NCBI RefSeq assembly: GCF_002895435.1
Contig: NZ_POYJ01000002.1
Location: forward strand, 310,001 to 374,000
DNA: 64,000 nucleotides
Source: Aquimarina sediminis
GTDB lineage: Bacteria > Bacteroidota > Bacteroidia > Flavobacteriales > Flavobacteriaceae
Direction of reading: 5' to 3'
Shown: positions 28,101 through 33,636 of the stretch, piece after piece
Layout of the letters: each line of letters opens with the position of its first letter
Position numbering within the stretch: the first letter of the stretch is position 1
Notes under the pieces: model-generated
What the model saw: the letters and a program-made list of their open reading frames with translations, nothing else
The model's database searches: none
What the model was told of the DNA's origin: nothing
Made by a program: the position numbers and the translations under genes

Positions 28101-30585
28101 CTGTCTGACGAACATTTACAGTATAAGTTCCTACTTCTGTCAATCCTGTAAACTCAGGAGAGACTTGGTATCCAATTGTAGCTCCACTTGGTGCTTCTAG
28201 TTGATATTCATATTGAGCAGATGAATTCTGCACACGTAATGTTCCTGGAGTACCACAAATGATTTGACGAATTACAGCAAGATCAGGGTCAAAATTATTC
28301 TGAAATACATTGAAGTAAAATGGAATCGTACAATTGGCATCAAAAGTAGCATTGATTCTATATTCTCCTGCTTGTGATACCGTATAACTATTCGTATCTG
28401 TACTTACCGTTACCCAATCACCATCACATGCTCCTGAATCTATCACGGGAGTAGGACAGTTAGGGTCTCTTGTTACAGAAGGGCAAGCAGAAGGATCTAA
28501 TCGTTGCCATTCAATTGTAACTCCAGCAGCAAAACTTATAGGAATTGCTAAGGTAGTACCTGCTCCACATAAAAAGAGCTCTGGTAACTCATCTCCTGTA
28601 ATAGGACATGTGCGAACATTACCATTTACATTTGGATTTGATCCTAAATTATTAGCAATATCAATTACAGGGTTTACAACCGTGTTAAATGCATCAACAA
28701 CAAAAGTTTGTTGAGCATCCTGACAACCTGGTGCACCTGTCTCTGTAACAATATACGTTCCTGCTACTGTTACTACCAAATCCCGATTCGTTCCAATAAC
28801 TACTCCTGGAGCACTTGCATTTACCCATTCATATGAAGTAAATCCATCTCCAGCAGTAAGGGTTAAAGATCCTGTACAAATAAATGCTGGTTGTTCTTCT
28901 GTAAAACAAATACCATCATTCACTAATACATTAGATGAACCTGCAATATCAGCTCTACAAGCATCTTGCGCAAGAATACTTTCTTCTCCTGTTTTGGTCG
29001 TGCCAGAATCCACACCCGTATAGGTAGAAATTGCAACATTATTAATTTGATTAGAACAAGCATCTCGTAAATCAGCACATGTAGCTACAACGCTAACTCC
29101 AAAACGAACAGTATGTACACCTCCGTTACGAACAACCAAAGGATCCACTATTGTAATATCTATTTCTCTGTTAGTGCCATTTGGTGTAGCCACAATACCG
29201 GGGTTACTGGTTGTAATACTGCCCAGAGTAAAATCTACATTATCAGGAAGAACATCAAGAATACTTGCATTAGTAATATCTTCATTACCTTGGTTCTCTA
29301 TAGTAAGTTCATAAAACAGCTGATCAGCAAAATTTACTGGATCACCAGTAATATCAATACCATTAATATCTAATACACGTTTGGTAACGGTAAGCTCAGG
29401 TTCAATAATCTCAATTTGAAAAGAATTAAAGAATACACTATACGCATCACCAGACGAGGTTGTTCTAAAACTTGCAGTAGTCTGATTATTACCTATAACT
29501 GAATTCCCTGGATTAGGGATATCAAAAATATCTGCATCAAACCCCAATGTATTTATTGAAAAAGGTAATCTTGTATTTACATAATTACCATCGACAGAAA
29601 CCGAACTGTCATAAAAATTATTGTTAGGGTTCGCCGGGGTTGTAAAAATGTTTTGCCAAGCTGTATCTGGTCGTTGTACCTGAAATATATCACCTGCAAA
29701 AGGTCTATCCCCCTCTAAAGTAGCAATAGCATACCTTGCTCTTACCGGTAATGGTGCTGGTAAGGTTTGAAAACCTGAATATCCAAAAGTTTGAAGTGGA
29801 TTACCTGGAGCAATTACCAAATACCCATTGTTTGTACTAATATATCTTGCTGGTAAATTATTATCTTCATAAGCAACAACTAACACCCATCCTCCTGCAA
29901 TACCGTTAGCATTATATCCTGAAAAACCTGTCGAAGCTCTCATATCGGCAACCGTATAGGTTCCATTAGGGCTAGCTAATCCTTGTACATAAGCCGTAAC
30001 ATCCGCATAACACACATATGGAATATCAATTCTTGCCGTATTACTAGGATTAGTGGCTGTATTACGATATCCATCATAAATTACCTGAGTTTGTGAAGGA
30101 GGAATAGTGACATATGCTCCTGCATCCTTTTTAATTTTTATAGTCCTAAAATCTGGTCTGTTATCTGGAAAAGGTAGACCTGAATACTGAACATAGTTAG
30201 GGTTTGATTGCATCTGAGTAAAATATGATGCTGACCAATATAACCCTGCATATCTTATTTCTTCACAACCTGTACTTAAAATTAAATCAGCACTACTAGA
30301 ACTAAATGTAGAACCATCGCCATCTATATCTATATATCCAAAAGTTTTAGCATTATTAGAGGCGTTTCCATTATAGTTCATGTTTGGAGTAAAACCACTC
30401 TGATTTAATCCTACAATAGCGTTACCTATTATTTTAAGCTCTCCATTCATTGTAAACGTACTACCAGGAACAGGATTAAAGGGGACCTGAGCCGATAGTT
30501 TCATGCCTATCATTAAGAAAACTAAAATGATAGCAGATTTCAGTCTAAGTTTCATAAGCCGGGGGGTGTTTGGGTATTTGGTCAT
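16156..30585 (-). CDS. sprB: Giant SprB-like gliding adhesin with T9SS type B C-terminal domain
   Basis: A 4,809-residue secreted repeat protein. It has a Sec signal peptide (~1-33), an N-terminal ~370-residue domain shared with SprB-2, and a DUF11-like segment starting at ELTVTKRVLD (~395). Dozens of SprB-type repeats of about 75-100 residues follow, each with a GGxGxYxY core, a closing GTYTVTVTD-like strand and an isolated Cys. The last ~95 residues, starting IPNYFTPDSPNS and ending GHFTLYR, are a type B (CHU_C/TIGR04131-like) T9SS sorting domain. F. johnsoniae SprB is a mobile surface adhesin driven by the gliding motor. The ATG at 30585 is preferred; a GTG at 30588 aligns with the SprB-2 ATG. 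Lysine is strikingly rare. It carries two long internal duplications, listed separately. Confidence 0.9.
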   Translation of the reverse strand: MTKYPNTPRLMKLRLKSAIILVFLMIGMKLSAQVPFNPVPGSTFTMNGELKIIGNAIVGLNQSGFTPNMNYNGNASNNAKTFGYIDIDGDGSTFSSSSADLILSTGCEEIRYAGLYWSASYFTQMQSNPNYVQYSGLPFPDNRPDFRTIKIKKDAGAYVTIPPSQTQVIYDGYRNTATNPSNTARIDIPYVCYADVTAYVQGLASPNGTYTVADMRASTGFSGYNANGIAGGWVLVVAYEDNNLPARYISTNNGYLVIAPGNPLQTFGYSGFQTLPAPLPVRARYAIATLEGDRPFAGDIFQVQRPDTAWQNIFTTPANPNNNFYDSSVSVDGNYVNTRLPFSINTLGFDADIFDIPNPGNSVIGNNQTTASFRTTSSGDAYSVFFNSFQIEIIEPELTVTKRVLDINGIDITGDPVNFADQLFYELTIENQGNEDITNASILDVLPDNVDFTLGSITTSNPGIVATPNGTNREIDITIVDPLVVRNGGVHTVRFGVSVVATCADLRDACSNQINNVAISTYTGVDSGTTKTGEESILAQDACRADIAGSSNVLVNDGICFTEEQPAFICTGSLTLTAGDGFTSYEWVNASAPGVVIGTNRDLVVTVAGTYIVTETGAPGCQDAQQTFVVDAFNTVVNPVIDIANNLGSNPNVNGNVRTCPITGDELPELFLCGAGTTLAIPISFAAGVTIEWQRLDPSACPSVTRDPNCPTPVIDSGACDGDWVTVSTDTNSYTVSQAGEYRINATFDANCTIPFYFNVFQNNFDPDLAVIRQIICGTPGTLRVQNSSAQYEYQLEAPSGATIGYQVSPEFTGLTEVGTYTVNVRQTGGLPTACIFQDSVFLDELDANETVTVTSPTCPDDRGSIAITVADSQINYTYTINSTTTAFTDSEGPVTVPNHTFTGLVPDTYEVQVLSADGSCSETFTRVVAPAAPFSATVVLLEDLHCNPGYQPDPNLNDPLHPDYDPAALPFDPDEFIAIYEVTVTGGSGNFAFNTQSDFLGTTLVPLTATTYQFRATVAGNYPVYINDLDNTCTIFAGSVDVSPYEQLVATATPTDPVCPTGLGSILVNITAGEGPFTYILDQGTATEVSIGPTVSTSETFNSVDPSVSHVVTVEDQFGCDLVLPTINFTVPAAITANIAITQDYSCDASGSSTTPILGEITVSGAANGNGSYEYSIDGVDYTNTTGVFTGLTDGTYTLYIRDTNTAACPVNLGDLTIDPLQEVSDLSFSQTQVQCPGLTSNVTVTATGTNGASSFEYRITAPAASATAFSTTTVYTLPADDTYTFEARTTTDGCIYSETYTIDPIDNIAVSGSITAEPTCNGDTDASLSFNVTGVDLSSTTYSYVITGGTIVGSVTGGPINTTPTPLAGLGAGTYDVVVTDDTTNCSDTAQVIITDPAVLSFTTSVTDSNCGVNSGIITVTAAGGRGGYEYELRDAAGTTVLTAFQSSNTFSGLAAATYTIAVRDGNSAAACEVTQQETVGQLAPPTIATAVGGDPCYDTTDFATQWITITLGVPTPVGPFTYSLDGGAPEIVTFLGGAAPANTFELPDLTPGNHTVTVTNTVSNCTSPSISFTINPELTITANLTKDLDCAPSPDATIAFTASGGDGTYTYDVINSGSGTVFLAGVTSPASINTAGTYEIRVTDGLNCVATSAPIVVTAYVPLAATATPTDPLCTGDTGSILVNVTAGDGPFTYVLDGTTTIGPIGATSTTFTNVAVGAHVITITDGDGCALAPVLNTTITAPTPITANIAITQDYSCDASGSSTTPILGEITVSGAANGNGSYEYSIDGVDYTNTTGVFTGLTDGTYTLYIRDTNTAACPVNLGDLTIDPLQEVSDLSFSQTQVQCPGLTSDVTVTATGTNGASSFEYRITAPAASATAFSATTVYTLPADDTYTFEARTTTDGCIYSETYTIDPIDPIAVSGSITAEPTCNGDTDASLSFNVTGVDLSTTTYSYVITGGTIVGMVTGGSINTTPTPLTGLGAGTYNIVVTDDTTNCSDTTQVTITDPAVLSFTTAVTDSNCGVNSGIITVTAAGGRGGYEYELRDAAGTTVLTAFQSSNTFSGLAAATYTIAVRDGNSAAACEVTQQETVGQLAPPTIATAVGGDPCYDTTDFATQWITITLGVPTPVGPFTYSLDGGAPEIVTFLGGAAPANTFEIPDLTPGNHTVTVTNTVSNCTSPSINFTINPELTITANLTKDLDCSVSPNATIAFTASGGDGTYTYDVINSGSGTVFLAGVTSPASINTAGTYEIRVTDGLNCVGNSAPIVVSPTVTPTATTTVTPVLCFGESTGVVTITPTAGVSPFEARILPAGIFTTNLTFTGLAAGTYDFEVRDSKECVGTVQATVTESPQIDVTASSITNIDCTTNVTGTIVLNPATGGSAGVTDYTYVLLNSDLTQNTVTTTNPINLAAGSGPTFDNLDPDSYFVDVIASDGCSNRVGPFLVTQPPFDLDFSATGIPSDCAAGATYRVTVTGGVGPFLINEFRATGSSIPPYEPLNGLPSSLLNGSGNETRHEFTGLDYGVPYVFEIVDTSSGCKYFETVPAVDPPGFDITITNNDPVHCFGGSDGEIDFTVVTPAGATNIAWEIFDADTGISAGISGTLVAPILSGTATGLSEGNYFIRAVETAGAAIPCTDAAPFTITQPSSALTLNFINATDTNCNDTLSTVTMDANGGVGPYSFAAVAGAGSPDPGVYPLTEVFTLNPVTDTAWTIFVEDSNNCVVSRDITIPAFTAAPTLDPIPTFVDDPCTFDNDYTFTVTASSNVASPPGTGELTYQLDAGTPVVGNVSNTEHQFTVSGPGTYTVTVYDENGCPSTSQSITVFPELLVSATFTDPTCRDNDATIIATVSGGSDITANPGNFTFDLVDSGSGTTIPGVTQTPGPGADQITFSSTVAGTDGIFPGDYRVEVIDSGISAAPGCTATFDITVPTFLDPIPSGTPTDVSCFGGSDGTILVSLDASADDNPPYQYEIVAGPTTRPLQSNPLFENLPAGTYDIVVTSDKGCSNTPAIQVTIGGPTAAVDVTFAQTAYGCDASNGDVFPVITLTITGGTAPYDVSYTGAASGSETDVTDADGGTAGVQYEVTASVSGTYTFTVTDDNNCAFANFDVVVPAFPIMTDPTVVRDTGAVNGGVISCDNDETVIVSITGGTGPFDFVDLSGTVASQLAVVAGTGDNGGTPGVETTATFSLPNVGSYVFRITDQGTGCSIDTAPYDIGAFDTITATVTTITDVLCAGATTGEISLNIGNYTGAYNYIVTNTGTGAVVVPSTLGNTTTNPLLITGLPGGTLQVSVEALDTPFCDEVSNTTTIDQPAALTLDLLSATIPDCNNALSTVTMDANGGVGPYSFAAVAGTAPQPDPGVYPLTEVFTLDPATSTTWVIFVEDSNNCVISREITIPGVTPPPVLNPIPAFVDDPCTFDNDYTFTVTASSNVASPPGTGELTYQLDAGTPVVGNVSNTEHQFTVSGPGTYTVTVYDENGCPSTSQSITVFPELLVSATFTDPTCRDNDATIIATVSGGSDITANPGNFTFDLVDSGSGTTIPGVTQTPGPGADQITFSSTVAGTDGIFPGDYRVEVIDSGISAAPGCTATFDITVPTFLDPIPSGTPTDVSCFGGSDGTILVSLDASADDNPPYQYEIVAGPTTRPLQSNPLFENLPAGTYDIVVTSDKGCSNTPAIQVTIGGPTAAVDVTFAQTAYGCDASNGDVFPVITLTITGGTAPYDVSYTGAASGSETDVTDADGGTAGVQYEVTASVSGTYTFTVTDDNNCAFANFDVVVPAFPIMTDPTVVRDTGAVNGGVISCDNDETVIVSITGGTGPFDFVDLSGTVASQLAVVAGTGDNGGTPGVETTATFSLPNVGSYVFRITDQGTGCSIDTAPYDIGAFDTITAELTTTTHLACSTDTNGEISLNIGNYTGAYNYIVTNTGTGAVVVPSTLGNTTTNPLLIGSLPGGTYQVSVEALDTPFCDEVSNTTTINQPAPIILSANQLQDETCTPGDDATVEAIASGGTGALEYQLEDSVGGVLVIYGSDPRFGGFGLDGGVAPAGIDYVIRVRDANNCEQTTTINIQPPTPLGLNPIAPTTLSCADSEDGIITATATGGQGPGTYFFMLTFPDGSQSAAVSSATDTFQWTDLKPGNYIVTVSDNLACEAIQNPVVIDAPPAVTIDVTPTGISCLTANPNNILVTAGGGIPGYEYGSSLNGGAIVWQAGDTFINLPSGDYDFYVRDSNLCESPASTRIQVRDPDPFVVTLDSSNFNIVCFSEPTGSVDAVATGGLGGYMYSIAGVDYLGAAVAVGPQSSSFFGDLLAGTYTYTVTSGDCVDNVTPFSIVQPPEFIIEAFETPISCNGETDGTIRVTATGGTAPYFYSLYNSAGDAVFTFIEDDSDNTLGEHTFTDLPADTYRVEVEDNNGCPREVLDILIIEPAPILATVIATTPEDCAGDMNGTATVSITGGLPPANPSDPSYFWSIDGVTYLPVTDPSNLFVSNLPGGTTTLFIRDSQNNPNCQGAFNLDIEPGVNLGATLVPRLECPVYDYSDPSNVVMTSEERYFVDFDIIAESEGLGIIYTLNGINGTSNPANNSNLTGIFEVSPGSYEGVMEFQGCSQTIGTIDINDYTPLAIPVAQMTGNAQDPNEYQIIASGGRPFENDPFYAFYFTMLEDGMSIADLEQSDYTELEGNTFTIRETADYVIRVVDADGCEVISVQNLTYINIRIPNYFTPDSPNSTVEERFWYPRQISPDPNDPFFFENMEVIVFDRYGRMLAEFKGDEQGWDGLYQGKQLPSGDYWFTIILNDVDNREFTGHFTLYR
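18641..20638 (-). repeat. 1,998-bp tandem repeat in sprB-1, copy A (C-terminal side)
   Basis: Aligns with 20639-22636 at a constant offset of 1,998 bp (666 codons, in frame). From 18911 to 20154 the two copies look identical by eye over about 1,244 bp; the flanking parts differ by scattered substitutions. It encodes about seven SprB-type repeats, including the DDPCTFDNDYTFTV and SCFGGSDGTILVSL units. Confidence 0.9.
20639..22636 (-). repeat. 1,998-bp tandem repeat in sprB-1, copy B (N-terminal side)
   Basis: Partner of 18641-20638. The identical core here is 20909-22152; the first mismatch inside the core boundary is A at 22153 against G at 20155. The direct adjacency of the two units makes it a true tandem duplication. 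Confidence 0.9.
23771..25341 (-). repeat. Second internal duplication of sprB-1, copy C
   Basis: Aligns with 25610-27180 at an offset of 1,839 bp (613 codons). Identity is high but lower than in the 1,998-bp repeat, with many synonymous differences, except for a ~160-bp stretch (25181-25341 against 27020-27180) that looks identical. A different 268-bp module (25342-25609) separates the two copies. Confidence 0.85.
25610..27180 (-). repeat. Second internal duplication of sprB-1, copy D
   Basis: Partner of 23771-25341. It encodes the same ordered set of SprB-type units, from ITANIAITQDYSCDASG through VSDLSFSQTQVQCPG to LTITANLTKDLDC. Synonymous divergence suggests an older duplication than the 1,998-bp one. 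Confidence 0.85.
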
Positions 30586-30602
30586 CACATGTCTTTCTTA
30601 CA

Positions 30603-33600
30603 TTATTGAATCTTCAATATATAAAGATCTCCATCATACGAATTGTTTACGTTTGAGAACAAGCTTTGCTTAGCCTCATCAAGATTGTCAAACCTTTTTA
30701 AATACACGTATATATAGTTGTCTTTGGGGTTCCTGAAATATTGAGGTTCCAATCCTTGAGATCGTAACTTCGCCATTCCTCTTTCAAAATAATTTTCTCT
30801 CTTAAAAATATTAGTAATCAGGTAGTATCCATTTTCGATATTATGTCCTCCGATATAAGAAAGACTTTCAGCTAATACAGTATCGTCTTTAACTGTATCT
30901 TTAATCAGTCTGGTTTCTTGTAATAACTTTTTATATGATTCTACTCTACTTTTGGCAATATGTAGTATCCACATATCACCAAAATACCTATTATCAATAT
31001 TATTTAAATATTTCTCTGTCACTTCATTCTTATCGGTATAGCTCTCAATCGCTACATACTGAAACTGGTTTTCTGGATTAAGAATAATCTGAGCATCATT
31101 GAATCCAAGATCCTTTAATGTTCCAGTAAATTTATCGGCATAAGCTCCTCCTTTAAACACATTACCAATCAAGTAGTATCCTTCTGGATATCCAGGGATA
31201 AATTTAGTTGCAATCTGAGCTTCTGGTCTGGTTGTTTCAGCAAATTTTACAAATCTATTTCTTGCAGTAAGTTTCTTAGAACTACTTGGATCAGGATCTT
31301 TTTTAGCTTCTTCAGCGTCATCATCCATATTTACCAGAGACTCTAATAATTTTGTAAACTCACGCTTATCTACATTTAAGCTAGTATTTAACAATGAATC
31401 TCTACGAGCAAATATTTTATCAGTAATTCGACTACTATTATCCAACTCTTTCTTAATATCATCTAGCCCTTCTTCATTAGCTGATGCTGCTGCTTCGGCT
31501 TGCTTGATTCTTTCTGCTTCTGCCAATCGTGCCGCTTCGGCTGCTGCTTCGGCTTGCTTTAATCGTTCTTCCTCAGCCAATCGTGCCGCCTCTGCTGCTG
31601 CCTCTTGTCTTAATCGCTCTTCCTCAGCCAATCGTGCTGCCTCTGCTGCTGCCTCTTGTCTTAATCGCTCTTCCTCAGCTAATCGTGCCGCTTCTGCTGC
31701 CTCTTGTCTTAATCGCTCTTCCTCAGCTAATCGTGCCGCTTCTGCTGCCTCTTGTTCAGCTACTTCCCTTTCTAATTGCTTCTGAGCAGCTAGACGATCT
31801 TCTTCTACTTTTTGTTCAGCTACTTCTCTTTCTAGTTGCTTCTGGGAAGCTACTCGTTCTTCTTCAGCTTTTTGCTCAGCTACTTCACGCTCTATTTGTT
31901 TTTGAGCAGCCAAACGTTCTTCTTCGGCTTTTTGTTCTGCCACTTCACGTTCTAATTCTCTTTGGGCAGCTAAACGTTCTTCTTCAGCTTTTTGTTCTGC
32001 TTCCTCACGTTCCAATTCTCTTTGAGCAGCTAAACGTTCTTCTTCGACCTGCTGTTGTTTTGCGGCTTCTGCTTCTCTGGCAGCTTCTTCTGCAGCAATT
32101 CGTTCTTCTTGTGCTTTTTGCTCTGATACCTCTCGCTCAATTTTTCTTTGAGCAGCCAAACGCTCTTCTTCAGCTTTTTGCTCAGATTCTTCTCTTTCGA
32201 TTCTTCTTTGAGCAGCCAAACGTTCTTCTTCGGCTTTTTGTTCTGCCTCTTCTCTTTCAATTCTTCTTTGGGCTGCCAAGCGTTCTTCTTCTGCTTTTTG
32301 CTCAGATTCTTCTCTTTCAATTCTTCTTTGGGCTGCCAAGCGTTCTTCTTCTGCTTTTTGCTCAGATTCTTCTCTTTCGATTCTTCTTTGAGCAGCCAAG
32401 CGTTCTTCTTCTGCTTGTTTATTGAGTAGTTTTACTTCTTCTTCTCTTTGTAATTCAAGTTCTCTTGCAGCCTTCGCTTCTTTTTCTTTAGCTTCGGCAA
32501 TAGATCTTTCGAGTTCACTCATAGCTCTTTTATCCTGACTTTGAGAATCTCCTCTTTCATTTTGTAAGTCTCTTATGACTTTATTTTGTTCTAAAATTTC
32601 CTTTTTAAGTCTTCTTATTTCAGAATCTCTTGCTTCATAAGCTTTTTGTGTGCTTGTTTTTGATTTGCTTCGTCTTCGTGGCTTTTCAGTTTCAAAATTA
32701 TAAGCCAAACCTACTTCGTGAGTTGCTCCAAAATTACTTGTATCTCCAAACCCTGTTTCATAAGTATACCCTACAGAAACATTTGAGGTAATATTTCCTC
32801 CAATTCCTAAAGAAACACCATAAAAACTATTATATCCGGCCTGAGCCCAACCCAACGCAGGTAATTCTACAATAACATTACCCCCATATCTTAAACTAGA
32901 TGTTTCTGTCCCTGTATCGGGTAACATGTTTGCATACCCAATACCTCTAATTATTTTATCCGAACGTCTTGTTAAACTTCTTGTATACATAACATGACCT
33001 GTAAAAGCCATATTATCTGTAAGTAGTTCACTAGACGTTAAGTTATAAGCCACAAGATTTGATACAGAAACTCCTACATCAAATTCGTTATAATTAAAAT
33101 TAACACCAGGAGTTATTTGAAAAACAGAACTGTTTTCGTAATTAAGGATAATAGGGTCACTTACTTCGACCCCATTATTTAATATAATACTAGTTGCAGA
33201 ATCAATATTAGATTTAATTCCGCTTTGAGAAAAACCAAGGTTCATCCCAAAAGTCAAATTCATATCTCTATCTATCTCAACATTATATGCAAAGTTTGCA
33301 ATTCCTCCAAAATACCTATAAATACCTTCATTTTGTTGATGTAACCCAATTGATACCCCAATTCTCTCATCAAAATTAGCCGTATAATTTATTAAAAATG
33401 TTTGTGGATTATCATTAAATGAAGCCCACTGTGTTTTATTATAAACGTTGATAGATTTTTTGTTTTCGCGTACTAAAGAAAAAGTAGGGTTAAAATAAAA
33501 CCGATTGTATTTAACGAGGTTATGAGTAGGAATATCTGTGGGAAGAATACCATAAGTAGTGGTTTTCTCATCCTGTCCTCTAAGAAGATTAAAGGATACA

Positions 33601-33632
33601 CACACGATTATTAAAAGTAATTTTCTGACCAT
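30603..33632 (-). CDS. sprD: SprD-like protein: PorP/SprF-like barrel, coiled-coil stalk and paired SPOR-like domains
   Basis: A 1,009-residue protein in the position of F. johnsoniae sprD. It has a signal peptide (1-19) and a PorP/SprF-like barrel of about 300 residues (NRFYFNPTFSLV, then beta strands to EVGLAYNFE). A very charged coiled coil follows (~340-720), built of ten ~20-residue units like KAEEERLAAQRRIEREESEQ and five 16-18-residue units with AARLAEEERLRQ. The last ~200 residues hold two related units, each opening GYYLI(G/T)N(V/I)F and closing with a YVAIESYT or YVYLKRFD strand, which resemble SPOR peptidoglycan-binding domains. That architecture could link an outer-membrane barrel to the cell wall. 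It starts 4 bp after sprC-1. The sprD name rests on synteny. Confidence 0.7.
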   Translation of the reverse strand: MVRKLLLIIVCVSFNLLRGQDEKTTTYGILPTDIPTHNLVKYNRFYFNPTFSLVRENKKSINVYNKTQWASFNDNPQTFLINYTANFDERIGVSIGLHQQNEGIYRYFGGIANFAYNVEIDRDMNLTFGMNLGFSQSGIKSNIDSATSIILNNGVEVSDPIILNYENSSVFQITPGVNFNYNEFDVGVSVSNLVAYNLTSSELLTDNMAFTGHVMYTRSLTRRSDKIIRGIGYANMLPDTGTETSSLRYGGNVIVELPALGWAQAGYNSFYGVSLGIGGNITSNVSVGYTYETGFGDTSNFGATHEVGLAYNFETEKPRRRSKSKTSTQKAYEARDSEIRRLKKEILEQNKVIRDLQNERGDSQSQDKRAMSELERSIAEAKEKEAKAARELELQREEEVKLLNKQAEEERLAAQRRIEREESEQKAEEERLAAQRRIEREESEQKAEEERLAAQRRIEREEAEQKAEEERLAAQRRIEREESEQKAEEERLAAQRKIEREVSEQKAQEERIAAEEAAREAEAAKQQQVEEERLAAQRELEREEAEQKAEEERLAAQRELEREVAEQKAEEERLAAQKQIEREVAEQKAEEERVASQKQLEREVAEQKVEEDRLAAQKQLEREVAEQEAAEAARLAEEERLRQEAAEAARLAEEERLRQEAAAEAARLAEEERLRQEAAAEAARLAEEERLKQAEAAAEAARLAEAERIKQAEAAASANEEGLDDIKKELDNSSRITDKIFARRDSLLNTSLNVDKREFTKLLESLVNMDDDAEEAKKDPDPSSSKKLTARNRFVKFAETTRPEAQIATKFIPGYPEGYYLIGNVFKGGAYADKFTGTLKDLGFNDAQIILNPENQFQYVAIESYTDKNEVTEKYLNNIDNRYFGDMWILHIAKSRVESYKKLLQETRLIKDTVKDDTVLAESLSYIGGHNIENGYYLITNIFKRENYFERGMAKLRSQGLEPQYFRNPKDNYIYVYLKRFDNLDEAKQSLFSNVNNSYDGDLYILKIQ
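31504..31770 (-). repeat. 48-54-bp coding repeats in the sprD stalk
   Basis: Five in-frame units encoding AEAARLAEEERLRQ-type 16-18-residue blocks. Unit length varies by one or two alanine codons, a sign of slippage or unequal exchange. Confidence 0.8.
31771..32420 (-). repeat. 60-bp coding minisatellite in the sprD stalk
   Basis: Ten units of 20 codons (EEERLAAQRRIEREE type), interrupted once near 32041-32130 by a divergent unit with EEAAREAEAAKQQQ. Neighbouring units are nearly identical at the DNA level, so copy number is likely variable between strains. Confidence 0.85.
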
Positions 33633-33636
33633 AAAC

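Noticed and set aside
31771-32420. Regular ~60-bp repeats that might be taken for a CRISPR array.
   Set aside because: The units are contiguous, in frame and coding, with no unique spacers and no cas genes nearby.
31529-32425. Plus-strand open frame of 298 codons opposite the sprD stalk, rich in Leu, Val and Pro.
   Set aside because: It is the antisense of the Glu/Ala/Arg repeat coding tract. Its length follows from the repeated codons and it has no promoter or family resemblance.
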